Below, in pieces: positions 17,453-27,202 of a stretch of DNA of 64,000 nt. Every line of letters starts with the position of its first letter. Positions within the stretch are counted from its first letter, which is position 1. The notes beneath the pieces are model-generated. The model saw nothing but the letters and a program-made list of their open reading frames with translations, was not told where the DNA came from and did no database searches. Position numbers and translations under genes: made by a program. Origin of the DNA: Bifidobacterium sp. ESL0763 (lineage in GTDB: Bacteria > Actinomycetota > Actinomycetes > Actinomycetales > Bifidobacteriaceae); contig NZ_JAQTHW010000002.1 in assembly GCF_029433395.1 (NCBI RefSeq), positions 186,001-250,000 on the forward strand. The letters are read 5' to 3'.

Positions 17453-18748
17453 ATGAAATTACTGAAATCGTTGAAACGACCGGTGTTCTGGAACTTCGGC
17501 CTGCTGAATTTCTTCTACTTTGCCGTCTGGCAGTTCTCCGGCACCTTCCTGCCGATGTGGCTCAAGAGCATCGACGTGACGCCGACCTACATCGGCCTCC
17601 TGAACACCGTGGCCGCGCTCGCCGCCCTGGTACTGCAGCCCGTCTTCGGCCCCCTGCAGGACAAGCTGGGCCTGAAGAAGAACCTGTTCTTCTTCGTGGT
17701 CATCTGCATCCTTTTCGCCGGTCCGCTCTTCAACTGGGTGTTCCTGCCCATCCTCAAGTTCAATGAGCTGCTGGGCGCCCTGCTCGCCGGCATCTACCTG
17801 AGCCTGTGCCTCAACGGCGGCTCCGGCGTGGTCGAGGCCTACAACGAGCGTTCCTCGCGCGCCAACGGCTTCGAGTACGGCCACGCGCGTCTCTTCGGCT
17901 CGCTGGCCGGCGCCTGCGCCTCCTTCGTCGGCGGCTTCATGTGGTCCGCCAACAAGAACTCCATCTTCTGGGGCATGACCTTCTGCGGCGCGGTGCTGAT
18001 CGTGCTGCTGCTGCTCGTGCGCGTGCCCAAGGACGCCCTCGAGGTGGCCGAAGGCATCGACGTCTCCAAGGACGACGCGAAGAGCAAGGAGGCCGAGCTG
18101 AAGGTCACCAAGGAGGACTTCGCCCGCAACACCTGGCGCAACCGCAGCTTCTGGGGCTTCGTGCTGCTGATCATCGGCTCCGCCACCATGTACGACGTCT
18201 TCGACCAGCAGTTCGCCAACTACTTCTCCGAAATGTTCGTGAAGCATGGCATGGGCACCCTGGCCCAGGGCAACTCGCTGTTCGCCAAGGTCGTCTCCGT
18301 GCAGATCCTGCTCGAGGCCTGCTTCATGCTCGTCATGCCCGCCCTGATCGACAAGATCGGCGCCAAGACCGGCCTGGTCATCTACGGCGGCATCCTCTTC
18401 GTGCGCGTGCTCGGCTGCGCGTTCATCACCAACGTGCCGATGCTGATCTTCTGGCGCCTGCTCGCCTCGCTCGAGATGCCGTTCATGCTCATCTCCGTGA
18501 TGAAGTACATCACCCGCGTCTTCGACAAGAAGGTCTCCGCCACCGTCTACATGTACGGCTTCGGCACCGCCAAGCAGATCGGCGTCTCCATCTTCTCGCT
18601 GGTGATGGGCGCCGTGATCACGGCCCTGCAGTTCCAGAAGGCCTATATGGTCCTCGCCGCCGCGATCTTCGTGCTCGTGGCCATCGGCTCCTCGCTGATG
18701 CGCTCCGACGTCAAGGCCGTGCGCGCCAAGGATTCCGCCGAGGCCTGA
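17453..18748 (+). CDS. MFS transporter, oligosaccharide:H+ symporter family (LacY-like)
   Basis: The 431-residue protein has about twelve membrane segments and starts with RPVFWNFGLLNFFYFAVWQFSG, a hallmark of the oligosaccharide:H+ symporter (LacY) group. The segment GFEYGHARLFGSLAGAC resembles the conserved region of helices 4-5 that carries the sugar-site residues. It probably imports the disaccharide or oligosaccharide hydrolysed by the GH43 enzyme upstream. The ATG lies behind AGAAGTGAG; the frame open from 17351 upstream has no membrane or family features. A strong terminator follows. Confidence 0.88.
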   Translation: MKLLKSLKRPVFWNFGLLNFFYFAVWQFSGTFLPMWLKSIDVTPTYIGLLNTVAALAALVLQPVFGPLQDKLGLKKNLFFFVVICILFAGPLFNWVFLPILKFNELLGALLAGIYLSLCLNGGSGVVEAYNERSSRANGFEYGHARLFGSLAGACASFVGGFMWSANKNSIFWGMTFCGAVLIVLLLLVRVPKDALEVAEGIDVSKDDAKSKEAELKVTKEDFARNTWRNRSFWGFVLLIIGSATMYDVFDQQFANYFSEMFVKHGMGTLAQGNSLFAKVVSVQILLEACFMLVMPALIDKIGAKTGLVIYGGILFVRVLGCAFITNVPMLIFWRLLASLEMPFMLISVMKYITRVFDKKVSATVYMYGFGTAKQIGVSIFSLVMGAVITALQFQKAYMVLAAAIFVLVAIGSSLMRSDVKAVRAKDSAEA

Positions 18749-18779
18749 TCGCCCCGACTCCTAGCGGTTTTTCTCTGAC

Positions 18780-18815
18780 ACAGGGCCCCACGGTTGCGAA
18801 TCCGTGGGGCCCTGT
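18780..18815 (+). terminator. Terminator of the symporter gene
   Basis: A 14-bp perfect stem, ACAGGGCCCCACGG against CCGTGGGGCCCTGT, encloses an 8-nt loop and is followed by CGTTTGTTG. Confidence 0.85.
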
Positions 18816-18973
18816 CGTTTGTTGATGTGGGGTACGGGGGATTGCAGTCCTGTGGTCTCTGTGGTCCCGTGCAAAGCGCCGGGTTGGTAGAGGATTGGGA
18901 CGCCGCCGGCCGGTGGGCCCTCGGCGCTGTTATATTGAAAATAGACAATAGATTGAATCGGTGCTCCATATAT

Positions 18974-19004
18974 ACGGTATATGCGTATACGCACGGTATA
19001 TGCG
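18974..19004. promoter_or_regulatory. Palindrome and direct repeats upstream of the second LacI-family gene
   Basis: Two copies of ACGGTATATGCG (18974-18985 and 18993-19004) flank and overlap the perfect 12-bp palindrome TGCGTATACGCA (18982-18993). The AT-rich block lies about 80-110 nt before the regulator start in an otherwise GC-rich region. It may contain the promoter and an autoregulatory site. Confidence 0.5.
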
Positions 19005-19086
19005 CGGCACCGGTTGACTTATGCGTTGACGCGCGTTGCCGGCGCGCGGGGCATACGCGGGCCCGCGGCAGATGAGGAGGCTGGCC

Positions 19087-20148
19087 ATGGACGGCAAGAA
19101 GATGACGATCCGCGACATCGCCAGTCGCTCCGGCGTCTCGCGCGCCACCGTCTCCCGGTACCTAAACGGCGGGCACTGGGTGAGCGACGAGGCCGCCGCC
19201 AAGATCCGCAAGGTGATCGAGAAGACCGGCTACGTGGCCAACAAGAACGCCCGCTCCCTGGCCACCGGCCACTCCGATTCCGTGGCCTTCCTGCTGGGCG
19301 AGCCCCAGGAGCTGCTCTTCGACGACCCCAATTTCTCCACCCTGCTGCGCTCCATCGCCGACGAGCTGGGGCGCAAGGGCATGTCGCTGATCATGATGAC
19401 CACCGACAACGACGACGAGAACGAGCGCAACCTCAAGTTCCTGCGCGGCGGCCCGGTCGACGGCGTGCTGCTGGTGGCGTGGCACCGCGGCGTGCACCCC
19501 GGGCTTTTGCAGTCGCTGCGCGAGATGCGCATGCCCGTGGTGGTGGCAGAATACCCGCCCATCGACGCCGAGGCCACCAGCTACGTGCACGTCGACGACT
19601 ACCAGGGCGCGGCCCAGGCCACGCGCTATCTCGTCGAACGCGGGGCGCGGCACATCGCCATGCTCACCGGCCCCGAGGGGCCTTCGGGCACGCAGGCCAG
19701 GATCCGCGGGTTCGAGGACATGCTGGAGAAACTGGGATGGGAGCCGGTCGCCATCGAACATGGCACCTACAACAAGGCCAGCGGCTACCAGGCCACGCTG
19801 CGCCTGCTGGAACGCGGGGGGAGTGGCGGTCAGACCGTCCAGGCCAGCTCCGATGGCAAGGCAGGGGCACCCATCGACGGGCTGTTCGCCGCCTCCGACC
19901 TCATGGCCGCCGGCGCCCTGCAGGCCTTGAGGCAGCAGGGGCTGCGCGTGCCCGGCGACGTGCAGGTGGTCGGCTTCGACGACCAGGCCATCGCCAGGAT
20001 CTGCGAGCCTGCGCTTACCACGATCCGCCAGCCGTTCGACGGCATCGGCAAGCACATGGTCGACCAGCTCATCGACCTGATGGGCGGCGGCGCCCCCTCG
20101 GGCGTTACCCTGCCGCTCGAGCTCGTGGTGCGTGACTCGACGCGATAG
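19087..20148 (+). CDS. LacI-family transcriptional regulator, probable regulator of the GH43-symporter unit
   Basis: The 353-residue protein has a LacI helix-turn-helix (MTIRDIASRSGVSRATVSRYLN), the hinge VANKNARSLA and a sugar-sensing domain with VQVVGFDDQAIARICEPALTTI. It directly follows the sugar-uptake genes and is a local candidate to bind the ACCGGT-centred palindrome before the GH43 gene. The ATG is six nt behind GAGGAGG; upstream in-frame starts are not needed. An inserted GGSGGQTVQASSDGKAG stretch near residue 260 is a flexible addition to the sensor domain. Confidence 0.88.
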   Translation: MDGKKMTIRDIASRSGVSRATVSRYLNGGHWVSDEAAAKIRKVIEKTGYVANKNARSLATGHSDSVAFLLGEPQELLFDDPNFSTLLRSIADELGRKGMSLIMMTTDNDDENERNLKFLRGGPVDGVLLVAWHRGVHPGLLQSLREMRMPVVVAEYPPIDAEATSYVHVDDYQGAAQATRYLVERGARHIAMLTGPEGPSGTQARIRGFEDMLEKLGWEPVAIEHGTYNKASGYQATLRLLERGGSGGQTVQASSDGKAGAPIDGLFAASDLMAAGALQALRQQGLRVPGDVQVVGFDDQAIARICEPALTTIRQPFDGIGKHMVDQLIDLMGGGAPSGVTLPLELVVRDSTR

Positions 20149-20293
20149 GTTTCATCGGCGCTTGCGGCCGCTTGTTTTTGGCGCGTCCGTGGGAGTTTCG
20201 TGCGCGCGTTTTGGGTGTCGTGGCACGTACAGTATTCTTTGAATGCATCGTAGGAATGGGACGGGCCCGGGGCTCGCTGTGAAAGGTTCGCAT

Positions 20294-23200
20294 ATGTTCG
20301 ATAAACGGCTGTTTTCGTTGGTGCAGCGCGTCGGAATCCTGGTGGGGGCCAAGGTCCTGTGCCTCTGGATCTCGCTGCTGGCCGACGTCGGCTTCGCGTT
20401 CATGGCCGTCGGCCTTCTGGGCAAGCTCTTCCCCGTCATCACCTCGAACCACAAACAACTGGTCAAGCTGCTGCGTGACTTCCAGGCGTTCCCCGACGAC
20501 TACTCGGCCTTCGTCTTCGCCTTTCTCGTCATCATCATCGTGAAATATCTCGCCAACCGCGCCGCGCACTTCTTCGGCTCGCAGGCCAGCGAGCGGGTCA
20601 AGCTCATGCTGCGCGAACAGCTCTACGGCAAGATGCTCGACCTCGGCCCCTTCTACGCGCGCCACGTGCGCACTGCCGACGTGGTGCAGTCGATGAGCGA
20701 GGGCATCGACCAACTGCGCGACTTCTTCGAGAAGTTCCTGCCGCAGCTCATCTTCTCCGTGGTGGCCACCCTCACGCTTTTCGTGGTGCTGCTACCCATC
20801 AACACCTACGCCTCCCTGGTGCTGCTGGCCTGCGTGCCGCTGCTCATCGGGGTGGTGGCCCTGGCCGCCTTCGACGCCAGGAAGGTCCTTCCGCGCTACT
20901 GGGGCGCCTACACCGACATGGGCGGCATGTTCCTCGACAGCATCCAGGGACTGGAGACCCTCAAGAACTTCGATGCCGACGGGCTCGCCTCCAAGGACAT
21001 GAAGGAGAAGTCCGAAAGCCTGCGAAAGGTGACGATGCGGCTGCTGGGCGTGCAGCTGCGCTCGCTCTCCACCGTCGACCTGGTGGCCTATGTGGGCGCC
21101 GCGGCCGGCATCGCCGTGGCGGTCTGGCAGGTCTTCGCGGGCGGTCTGGGGCTGCCGGCGGCGCTGATCATCGTGCTGCTCTCGATCAGCTTCTTCACCC
21201 CGCTGCGCAAGCTCGGCTCCTACTTCACCATCGCCCTGAGCGGCCTGACCGCCACCAAGCGCCTCTTCGCCATCCTCGACACCCCCGTCGCCGACGACGG
21301 GCAGATGACCCTGCCGCGTGACGCCTACGACTTCTCCATCACCTTCAACAACGTCGGTTACACCTACGCGCCCTTCGACCGAGACGGCGACGGCGCGCAG
21401 GGCATCGAGGTCAGGCACGGCGACGCCAAGGGCGAGGACGGGGACGCCACGAAGGCGGTGCGTGCGCTTGACGGCGCGAGCTTCTCGGCGTCCGCCGGCC
21501 GGCTGACCGCCATCGTGGGCACCAGCGGCTCCGGCAAGTCGACCGCGGCCTCGCTGATCGCCGGCACCAACCGGGTCTACGACGGCTCGCTGCGCCTGGG
21601 CTACCACATCTTCGACGGCGTGGGCAGCTGCGAGGTGCGCAGCCTGAGGACCAGGTCGCTGGCCAACACGGTCACCCTGGTCTCCTCCCAGAGCCACCTG
21701 TTTGCCGGCACGCTGCGCGAGAACCTGCTGATGGCCAAGCCCACCGCCACCGCCAACGAGATGTGGCTCGCCCTCGACAGCGCCAGCATCGACGACTTCG
21801 TCTACTCGCAGCCCGGCGGGCTGGACATGCGCATCGAGCAGGACGCCTCCAACCTCTCCAGCGGCCAGCGCCAGCGCCTCGCCATCGCCCGCGCCCTGCT
21901 GCGCGACAGCCCCGTCTATGTCTTCGACGAGGCCACCAGCAGCGTCGACGCCGAAAGCGAACGGCTCATCGAGACCACCATCCGCAGCCTGGCCAGCACC
22001 CACACCGTCATCATGGTCACCCACCATCTCGCCGAGGCCGCGAAGGCCGACGACATCGTCGTCTTCAAGGACGGCGAGGTCTGCGAGGAGGGTACGCACG
22101 CCGAGCTGATGGGCGCCGGTGGCCTCTACGCCGAGATGTACCGCGACCAGGAACTCATGGAGCGCATCACCCATCGCGACGGCTGGAGCCTGCACTATGG
22201 CAGGCAGGACGCGGACGGCAAGGCCGGGAAGACCGACGCCGACGAGACCGACGCTTCCGCCGCCGCCAACCGGGAGGCGCAGCCCGGCCAGGCCGAGGCC
22301 GCCAAGCCCATGGGTACCCTGCGCGTGGTGGGGCGCCTGCTGCGCGAGGTCGGCCCGCTGGTGCACTGGATGGTCGCCGCCTGCCTGCTCGGCTCCGTCT
22401 CACAGCTGGCCGGCACCTTCCTGCCGGTCTTCGGGGTCATGGCCTTCGCCGCCGGCTTCGGCCATCCCATCTGGGGCTTCGACCTGCGGGTCTCGCTCAT
22501 CGCCATGGCCGTGTGCGCCCTGCTGCGCGCCCTCATGCGCTTCAGCGAGCAGTTCATGACCCGCGGCGCCTCGATCCGCCTGCTCTCGCTCTTCCGTTCG
22601 AAGACCTTTGACGCGTTGCGCCGGCTGGCTCCCGGCAAGCTCCTGGTGCGTGGCAAGGGTGACTTGGTCGCTTTGCTCACCGAGGACGTGGAGCAGCTGG
22701 AGGTCTTCTTCGCCGACACCATCGCCCCGGTCGTCGTCGCGCTGCTCACCTCGGTGTGCTACGCGACGACGCTGTGGAGCCTGGACCCCGAGTTCGCCGT
22801 CCTGCTCATCGTCTCGCACCTGCTGATGGGCGTGGTGCTTCCCGAGCTCTTCGCCGCCTCCGTGGGCGGCATCGGCGCGCGCATCCGCGACGAGTCCGCC
22901 GCCCTCGATGACCGCATGCTCGACGACCTGCGCGGCCTCGACGAGATCATCCGCTTCGGCCGTGGCTCGCGCCGCCTGAAGGGCATCGTCTCCGGCAGCA
23001 AGGAGCTGTGGCTGCTGCAGAACCGGCTCACCCGCAAGGACGGCGTCTTCTCCGGCCTGGCCGACGTGCTCATCGTCTTCTCCCTGATTGCCGCCTCGTT
23101 CGTGGCCCTCGACGTCTGCCAGCGCACCCCGTCCATGGCGCTGAACTGCCTGGTGGCGGTCGTGCTGGTGGCCAGTTCGTTCGGCCCCACCCTGGCGCTC

Positions 23201-24022
23201 AACGCCCTGCCACCGAACCTGACGCGCAGTTTCGGCGCGGCGCGGCGCATCTTCGCCATCCTCGACGAGGCCCCCGCCGTCGCCGAGAACGGCACCATCA
23301 AGCCGGCCTATGACGGCATGGCGCTCAAGGGCATCACCTTCACCTACCACCAGAGCCGTCCCTCCGCCGAAGGCCTCGGCGCCGGCACGGCCTACGACGG
23401 CCTCGTGGTTGGCCGGGAGCCGCTGGCCAGGCCCGTCTTCAGGGACCTCAGCCTGGCCATCCCGCGTTCGGGCATCCTCGGGCTGCAGGGTCCCTCGGGA
23501 CGCGGCAAGTCCACGGTGCTCAAGCTGCTCATGCGCTACTGGGACCCCCAGGGCGGCGTGGTCGACTTCTCCGGGCACCCCCTGCCCACGCTCGAGGCGC
23601 ACCACCGGCGCCACATGCAGGCCATGATGGGCCAGGAGACCTACCTGTTCAACGGCAGCATCCGCGACAACCTGCTGATCGCCAAGCCCTCGGCGAGCGA
23701 CGACGAGCTGCTCGAGGCCTGCGAGAGGGCCTCCCTGCGCCAGTTCGTCGACTCCTTGCCCGACGGCCTCGACACCTGCGTGCAGGAGCTGGGCGCCCGG
23801 CTTTCGGAAGGCGAGCGGCAGCGCGTCGGACTGGCGAGGATCTTCCTGACCGACGCCTCGCTGATCCTCTTCGACGAGCCCACCAGCCGCGTGGACGCGC
23901 TGAGCGAGGCCGTGATCCTCAGCTCGATCAACGAGCTGGCCAGCACGCGCGACGTCGCCATCGTCCTGGTCTCCCACCGCGAGTCGACCATGCGCATCGC
24001 CGACAAGGTGGTCACCGTCTAA
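20294..24022 (+). CDS. Fused double ABC exporter (CydDC-like), 1242 residues
   Basis: One chain contains membrane domain - ATPase - membrane domain - ATPase, that is, two half-exporters fused in CydD-CydC order. The first ATPase has Walker A GTSGSGKS, signature LSSGQRQR and Walker B VYVFDEATSSVD. The second has an Arg-bearing Walker A GPSGRGKS, a degenerate signature LSEGERQR and LILFDEPTSRVD. CydDC pairs export cysteine and glutathione and support cytochrome bd assembly in respiring bacteria. Bifidobacteria are fermentative, so the cargo here is open; thiol export is a guess. The ATG follows GAAAGG, and a terminator closes the transcript. Confidence 0.87.
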   Translation: MFDKRLFSLVQRVGILVGAKVLCLWISLLADVGFAFMAVGLLGKLFPVITSNHKQLVKLLRDFQAFPDDYSAFVFAFLVIIIVKYLANRAAHFFGSQASERVKLMLREQLYGKMLDLGPFYARHVRTADVVQSMSEGIDQLRDFFEKFLPQLIFSVVATLTLFVVLLPINTYASLVLLACVPLLIGVVALAAFDARKVLPRYWGAYTDMGGMFLDSIQGLETLKNFDADGLASKDMKEKSESLRKVTMRLLGVQLRSLSTVDLVAYVGAAAGIAVAVWQVFAGGLGLPAALIIVLLSISFFTPLRKLGSYFTIALSGLTATKRLFAILDTPVADDGQMTLPRDAYDFSITFNNVGYTYAPFDRDGDGAQGIEVRHGDAKGEDGDATKAVRALDGASFSASAGRLTAIVGTSGSGKSTAASLIAGTNRVYDGSLRLGYHIFDGVGSCEVRSLRTRSLANTVTLVSSQSHLFAGTLRENLLMAKPTATANEMWLALDSASIDDFVYSQPGGLDMRIEQDASNLSSGQRQRLAIARALLRDSPVYVFDEATSSVDAESERLIETTIRSLASTHTVIMVTHHLAEAAKADDIVVFKDGEVCEEGTHAELMGAGGLYAEMYRDQELMERITHRDGWSLHYGRQDADGKAGKTDADETDASAAANREAQPGQAEAAKPMGTLRVVGRLLREVGPLVHWMVAACLLGSVSQLAGTFLPVFGVMAFAAGFGHPIWGFDLRVSLIAMAVCALLRALMRFSEQFMTRGASIRLLSLFRSKTFDALRRLAPGKLLVRGKGDLVALLTEDVEQLEVFFADTIAPVVVALLTSVCYATTLWSLDPEFAVLLIVSHLLMGVVLPELFAASVGGIGARIRDESAALDDRMLDDLRGLDEIIRFGRGSRRLKGIVSGSKELWLLQNRLTRKDGVFSGLADVLIVFSLIAASFVALDVCQRTPSMALNCLVAVVLVASSFGPTLALNALPPNLTRSFGAARRIFAILDEAPAVAENGTIKPAYDGMALKGITFTYHQSRPSAEGLGAGTAYDGLVVGREPLARPVFRDLSLAIPRSGILGLQGPSGRGKSTVLKLLMRYWDPQGGVVDFSGHPLPTLEAHHRRHMQAMMGQETYLFNGSIRDNLLIAKPSASDDELLEACERASLRQFVDSLPDGLDTCVQELGARLSEGERQRVGLARIFLTDASLILFDEPTSRVDALSEAVILSSINELASTRDVAIVLVSHRESTMRIADKVVTV

Positions 24023-24101
24023 CGATTGTGCGCGCCGGCGGCGTGCCGGTGTGCCGTGCGGTGACGGACTCCGATTCGCCGCGTCCACAAGAACGATCCA
24101 G

Positions 24102-24139
24102 AAGGACGTCCACAAGGCCTTGCCTTGACGGGCGTCCTT
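24102..24139 (+). terminator. Terminator of the ABC exporter gene
   Basis: Nested stems AAGGACG / CGTCCTT and CAAGGC / GCCTTG are followed by TCGT. The T-tract is short. Confidence 0.6.
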
Positions 24140-24189
24140 TCGTATACCTGCTGGTAGGTCGGTGTTTCGTGAGCGGTCGGGAGGTGCGT

Positions 24190-25026
24190 ATGGTCTTGCC
24201 TGAGTGGAGTGGTTGCGGTGCCGTCGGCGTGAGGTCACGCATGTGGTGCGCGCGGGGGAGCGGGCATCGGCATCGGTCCGCCGCGCATTTCTCGCCCAGG
24301 CGTTTCCGGCGTGACGGCATGGCGGTGAGGCTGGTGGTGCTGCTGCTCTGCGCCGCGCTGGCGGGAGTGCTCTGCGGGCTGGCGCTGCCGCGTATCAGCC
24401 CGCCGTTGGCACGCATTACCGGCCAGTATGTCGCCACCGGTCCCGTCGCCCAGGCACTGGCCGCCCTGCCGGTGGACGACCGTCCCAGCAAGCGCGGCTA
24501 CGACCGGGATTCCTTCGGCTACAACACCACCGACGACGACGGCAACGGCTGCACCATCCGCGACGACGTGCTCGCCCGCGACATGAAGGCGGTGCGGTTG
24601 GGCGCGAACCGCCAGTCTGGCGGGGCGGTATGCCAGGTGCGCAGCGGCGAGCTCAAAGATCCTTATACCGGCGAGACCATACGCTTCGTGCGAGGGCCGA
24701 GGACGAGTTCGGCGGTGCAGATCGACCATGTGGTGGCGCTCGAGAACGCCTGGCAGTCAGGTGCGAGCCAGTGGAGCGTGGACCAACGGCGGCGCTTCGG
24801 CAACGACCGGCTCAACCTGCTCGCCGTCGACGGGCCGGCCAACCAGGAGAAGGGCGCCGCCTCCGCCGCCTACTGGCTTCCCGGCAACCGCGGCTACCAA
24901 TGCCCCTACGTCGCCCGGCAGGTCGAGGTGAAGAGCGAGTACCGGCTGAGCGTCACCACCCAGGAGCGCGACGCCATCGCCAAGGTCCTGCGCACCTGCC
25001 CCACCCAGCGGCTGCCGGATCGGTGA
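24190..25026 (+). CDS. Membrane-anchored or secreted HNH nuclease (DUF1524-type)
   Basis: The 278-residue protein has a basic N terminus and one membrane segment (LVVLLLCAALAGVLCGLALP, about residues 48-67), then an extracytoplasmic domain. It contains IDHVVALENAW, whose Asp-His pair is the HNH/beta-beta-alpha-metal core of DUF1524, followed by NDRLNLLAVDGPANQEKGA with the conserved Asn residues. Secreted actinobacterial proteins of this type are annotated as extracellular nucleases. The ATG is preceded by GGGAGGTG; longer in-frame extensions lack a site. It stands alone between an exporter and a drug transporter. Nutrient scavenging, DNA degradation or competition are all possible. Confidence 0.85.
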   Translation: MVLPEWSGCGAVGVRSRMWCARGSGHRHRSAAHFSPRRFRRDGMAVRLVVLLLCAALAGVLCGLALPRISPPLARITGQYVATGPVAQALAALPVDDRPSKRGYDRDSFGYNTTDDDGNGCTIRDDVLARDMKAVRLGANRQSGGAVCQVRSGELKDPYTGETIRFVRGPRTSSAVQIDHVVALENAWQSGASQWSVDQRRRFGNDRLNLLAVDGPANQEKGAASAAYWLPGNRGYQCPYVARQVEVKSEYRLSVTTQERDAIAKVLRTCPTQRLPDR

Positions 25027-25274
25027 GCCGGACGGGACAGCGAGGTCGGCAGACAGGCAGGTGAGTCGGACGGGCGGATGGATTTGTCGGACCGTTGACC
25101 GTTCAGGCGCTGGGTTCCTCTCCTGCGGGACGGTTCACTGCGTCAGGCGTGATGTTGTCGGGGAACAATGCCCGGCCGATGCGTGAAACGGTTGCCTTTG
25201 CATGCGCATATACACGAACGCCTGCCGCATCCCGGTATAGGAAGACGACAGGCGCTGGCTGGCGTTTCAGGCGA

Positions 25275-27077
25275 TCACTGGTGCACGTGGATATGCGGCA
25301 CGCGCACATGGCGCAGCGTGCGGTTGGCGAGGTCGCGGGCCGAGCCGGCGCCCTGCCCCTTGACGCCGAAGAACACGATCAGCACCATCCCGAGCGCGAT
25401 CACCGAGCTGATAATCAGCGACATCCTGATGCCGAAGATGTTCGAGAGGATCGCGGCCTGGTGGCCCGGGCCCATCGAGGCCTGGCGCAGCTTGGTGAAC
25501 TCCTCCATGAGGATGACCAGCACCGGCGCGCCGATGGCTCCCGAGATCTGGCGGACGGTGTTGGTCACCGCCGACCCGGCCGACATGGAGCGCACCTGCA
25601 GGCAGTTGAGCGACCAGGTGGTCACCGGCATCAGCACGAAGCCCATGCCGATCTGGCGGATGAACTGGCAGATCGAGACCCACCAGATCGGAATGGTGGG
25701 GCCGATGAAGCTCATCATGATGGTGCCGCCCATGAGGATGGTCGTGCCGGCCAGCGCCACCGGGCGCGCGCCGTACTTGTCGAGGAAGCGGCCGCCGAAG
25801 AACTGCGCGATGCACTGGCCGATGGCGCCGGGCAGCATCACCAGTCCGGAGATCGTGGCCGAGTAGCCGCGGTCGTTCTGGATGAAGAGCGGGATGATGA
25901 CGGTGATGGAGCTGAAGGCGAAGAAGCTCATAGCGGCGGTGATCGTGCCCATCATGAAGCTGTGGTTCTTGAGCACCGTCAGGTCGAGCAGCGGCGGCTG
26001 GATCTTCTTGATCCGGTCGATGGTCGCGCGGCTCCTGGCGCTGGCGAAATGGCTCTTGAGCTTGTCCGCGTTGTCGGGGTTGTCGGCGACGCGCTTGACC
26101 ATCGCGTGCACGCCCTCCACGGTCGTCGGGTGCGCGGGTGTGCCGGTGGCGCCGCTGGCCGGGGCGGTGGTGGTTTTGCTCTCCTTGAGCGCCTGCAGCT
26201 CGCTGCCTTCAAGCTCGCCGATGGCGTCGTCGATCTGTTTGCGGTAGCGCTTGGCGCCCTTGAGCTGGCGGGTGACGAACCAGACGATGCCGACCAGGCC
26301 CACGGCCATGGGCAGCCAGACCAGCGGGTTGGTGAACGCATAGGTCTCGATGTTGGTGAAGCCGAAGAGCAGGCCGCCGAAACCGATGACCGAAAGGCAC
26401 ACCGAGAAGAAGTCGGCCTTGGCGTCGTGGTCGTTCTCGCCGAAGTTGTGCAGGCCGAAGATGGCGAGCACCAGGGCGATGCCGCCCACGATGGTCAGCG
26501 AGACGAAGATGGAGCGCCAGCCGCTGGCGTCGGTCTGCCAGCCGCCGAAGGTCGGGCCGATGGCGGGGGCCACGCTCATGGCCACGCCCACGGTGCCCAT
26601 CGCCACGCCGCGCTTGGCCATGGGGTAGACGGTGAAGACGATGATCTGCAGCACCGGCCACATCACGCCGGAGCCGATGGCCTCGAGCGTGCGGCCGGCC
26701 AGCACCACGACGAACGAGGGGCCGAACCAGGCCAGCACCGAGCCGAGCGTGAAGACGACCATCGAGGTGATCACGATCTGACGGGTGGAGAAGCGCCTGG
26801 TGAGGTAGGCGGTGAGCGGCACCATCACGCCCTGCACCAGCTGGATGACGGAGGTCAGCCACTGGCCGGTGGTCACGTTGATGCGGAACTCGGAGACGAT
26901 GGTCGGCAGCGCGGCGCTCAGCTGCAGCTGGGTGAAGTTGCCGACGAAGGTGATGAAGGTGAGTATGGCGATGGAAATGAATGCGGCGTGCGTCAGATGT
27001 CCGTCGATGTATGACTCCTCTTTGGTCAGTACTTTCGACAGGCCCCGTCTCGTCTTGGAATTGCCTTGCTGTTGCAC
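25275..27077 (-). CDS. DHA2-family (EmrB/QacA) multidrug MFS transporter
   Basis: The 600-residue protein has about 14 membrane segments and the DHA2 motifs LTAYLTRRFSTRQ (motif A region) and AMSVAPAIGPTFGGW (motif C). A cytoplasmic loop of about 110 residues between the two halves (from RQLKGAKRYRKQIDD to DRIKKIQPPLLDL) is longer than in typical members and is charged and Ala/Thr-rich. The start used is a GTG with only a weak AGAAAG site, so the exact N terminus is uncertain. It is transcribed divergently from galE. Drug, bile-salt or toxic-metabolite efflux are the usual roles; the substrate is unknown. Confidence 0.88.
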   Translation of the reverse strand: MQQQGNSKTRRGLSKVLTKEESYIDGHLTHAAFISIAILTFITFVGNFTQLQLSAALPTIVSEFRINVTTGQWLTSVIQLVQGVMVPLTAYLTRRFSTRQIVITSMVVFTLGSVLAWFGPSFVVVLAGRTLEAIGSGVMWPVLQIIVFTVYPMAKRGVAMGTVGVAMSVAPAIGPTFGGWQTDASGWRSIFVSLTIVGGIALVLAIFGLHNFGENDHDAKADFFSVCLSVIGFGGLLFGFTNIETYAFTNPLVWLPMAVGLVGIVWFVTRQLKGAKRYRKQIDDAIGELEGSELQALKESKTTTAPASGATGTPAHPTTVEGVHAMVKRVADNPDNADKLKSHFASARSRATIDRIKKIQPPLLDLTVLKNHSFMMGTITAAMSFFAFSSITVIIPLFIQNDRGYSATISGLVMLPGAIGQCIAQFFGGRFLDKYGARPVALAGTTILMGGTIMMSFIGPTIPIWWVSICQFIRQIGMGFVLMPVTTWSLNCLQVRSMSAGSAVTNTVRQISGAIGAPVLVILMEEFTKLRQASMGPGHQAAILSNIFGIRMSLIISSVIALGMVLIVFFGVKGQGAGSARDLANRTLRHVRVPHIHVHQ

Positions 27078-27188
27078 GACTTGGAATCGCTTCTTTCTTA
27101 TTTCGGTTTTATAGGTGTTTTCTCAGTTCACTCAACGGATTGAGGGGCACCGGAGGGAACGATTCCGCCCGTCTCGCGCACCCCATTC

Positions 27189-27202
27189 AATGTGTTCACA
27201 TT
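27189..27202. promoter_or_regulatory. Inverted repeat in the galE / DHA2 divergent spacer
   Basis: AATGTG-TT-CACATT is a perfect 14-bp inverted repeat placed in the 297-bp spacer between the divergent transporter and galE genes, upstream of both. No cognate regulator can be assigned. Confidence 0.35.
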
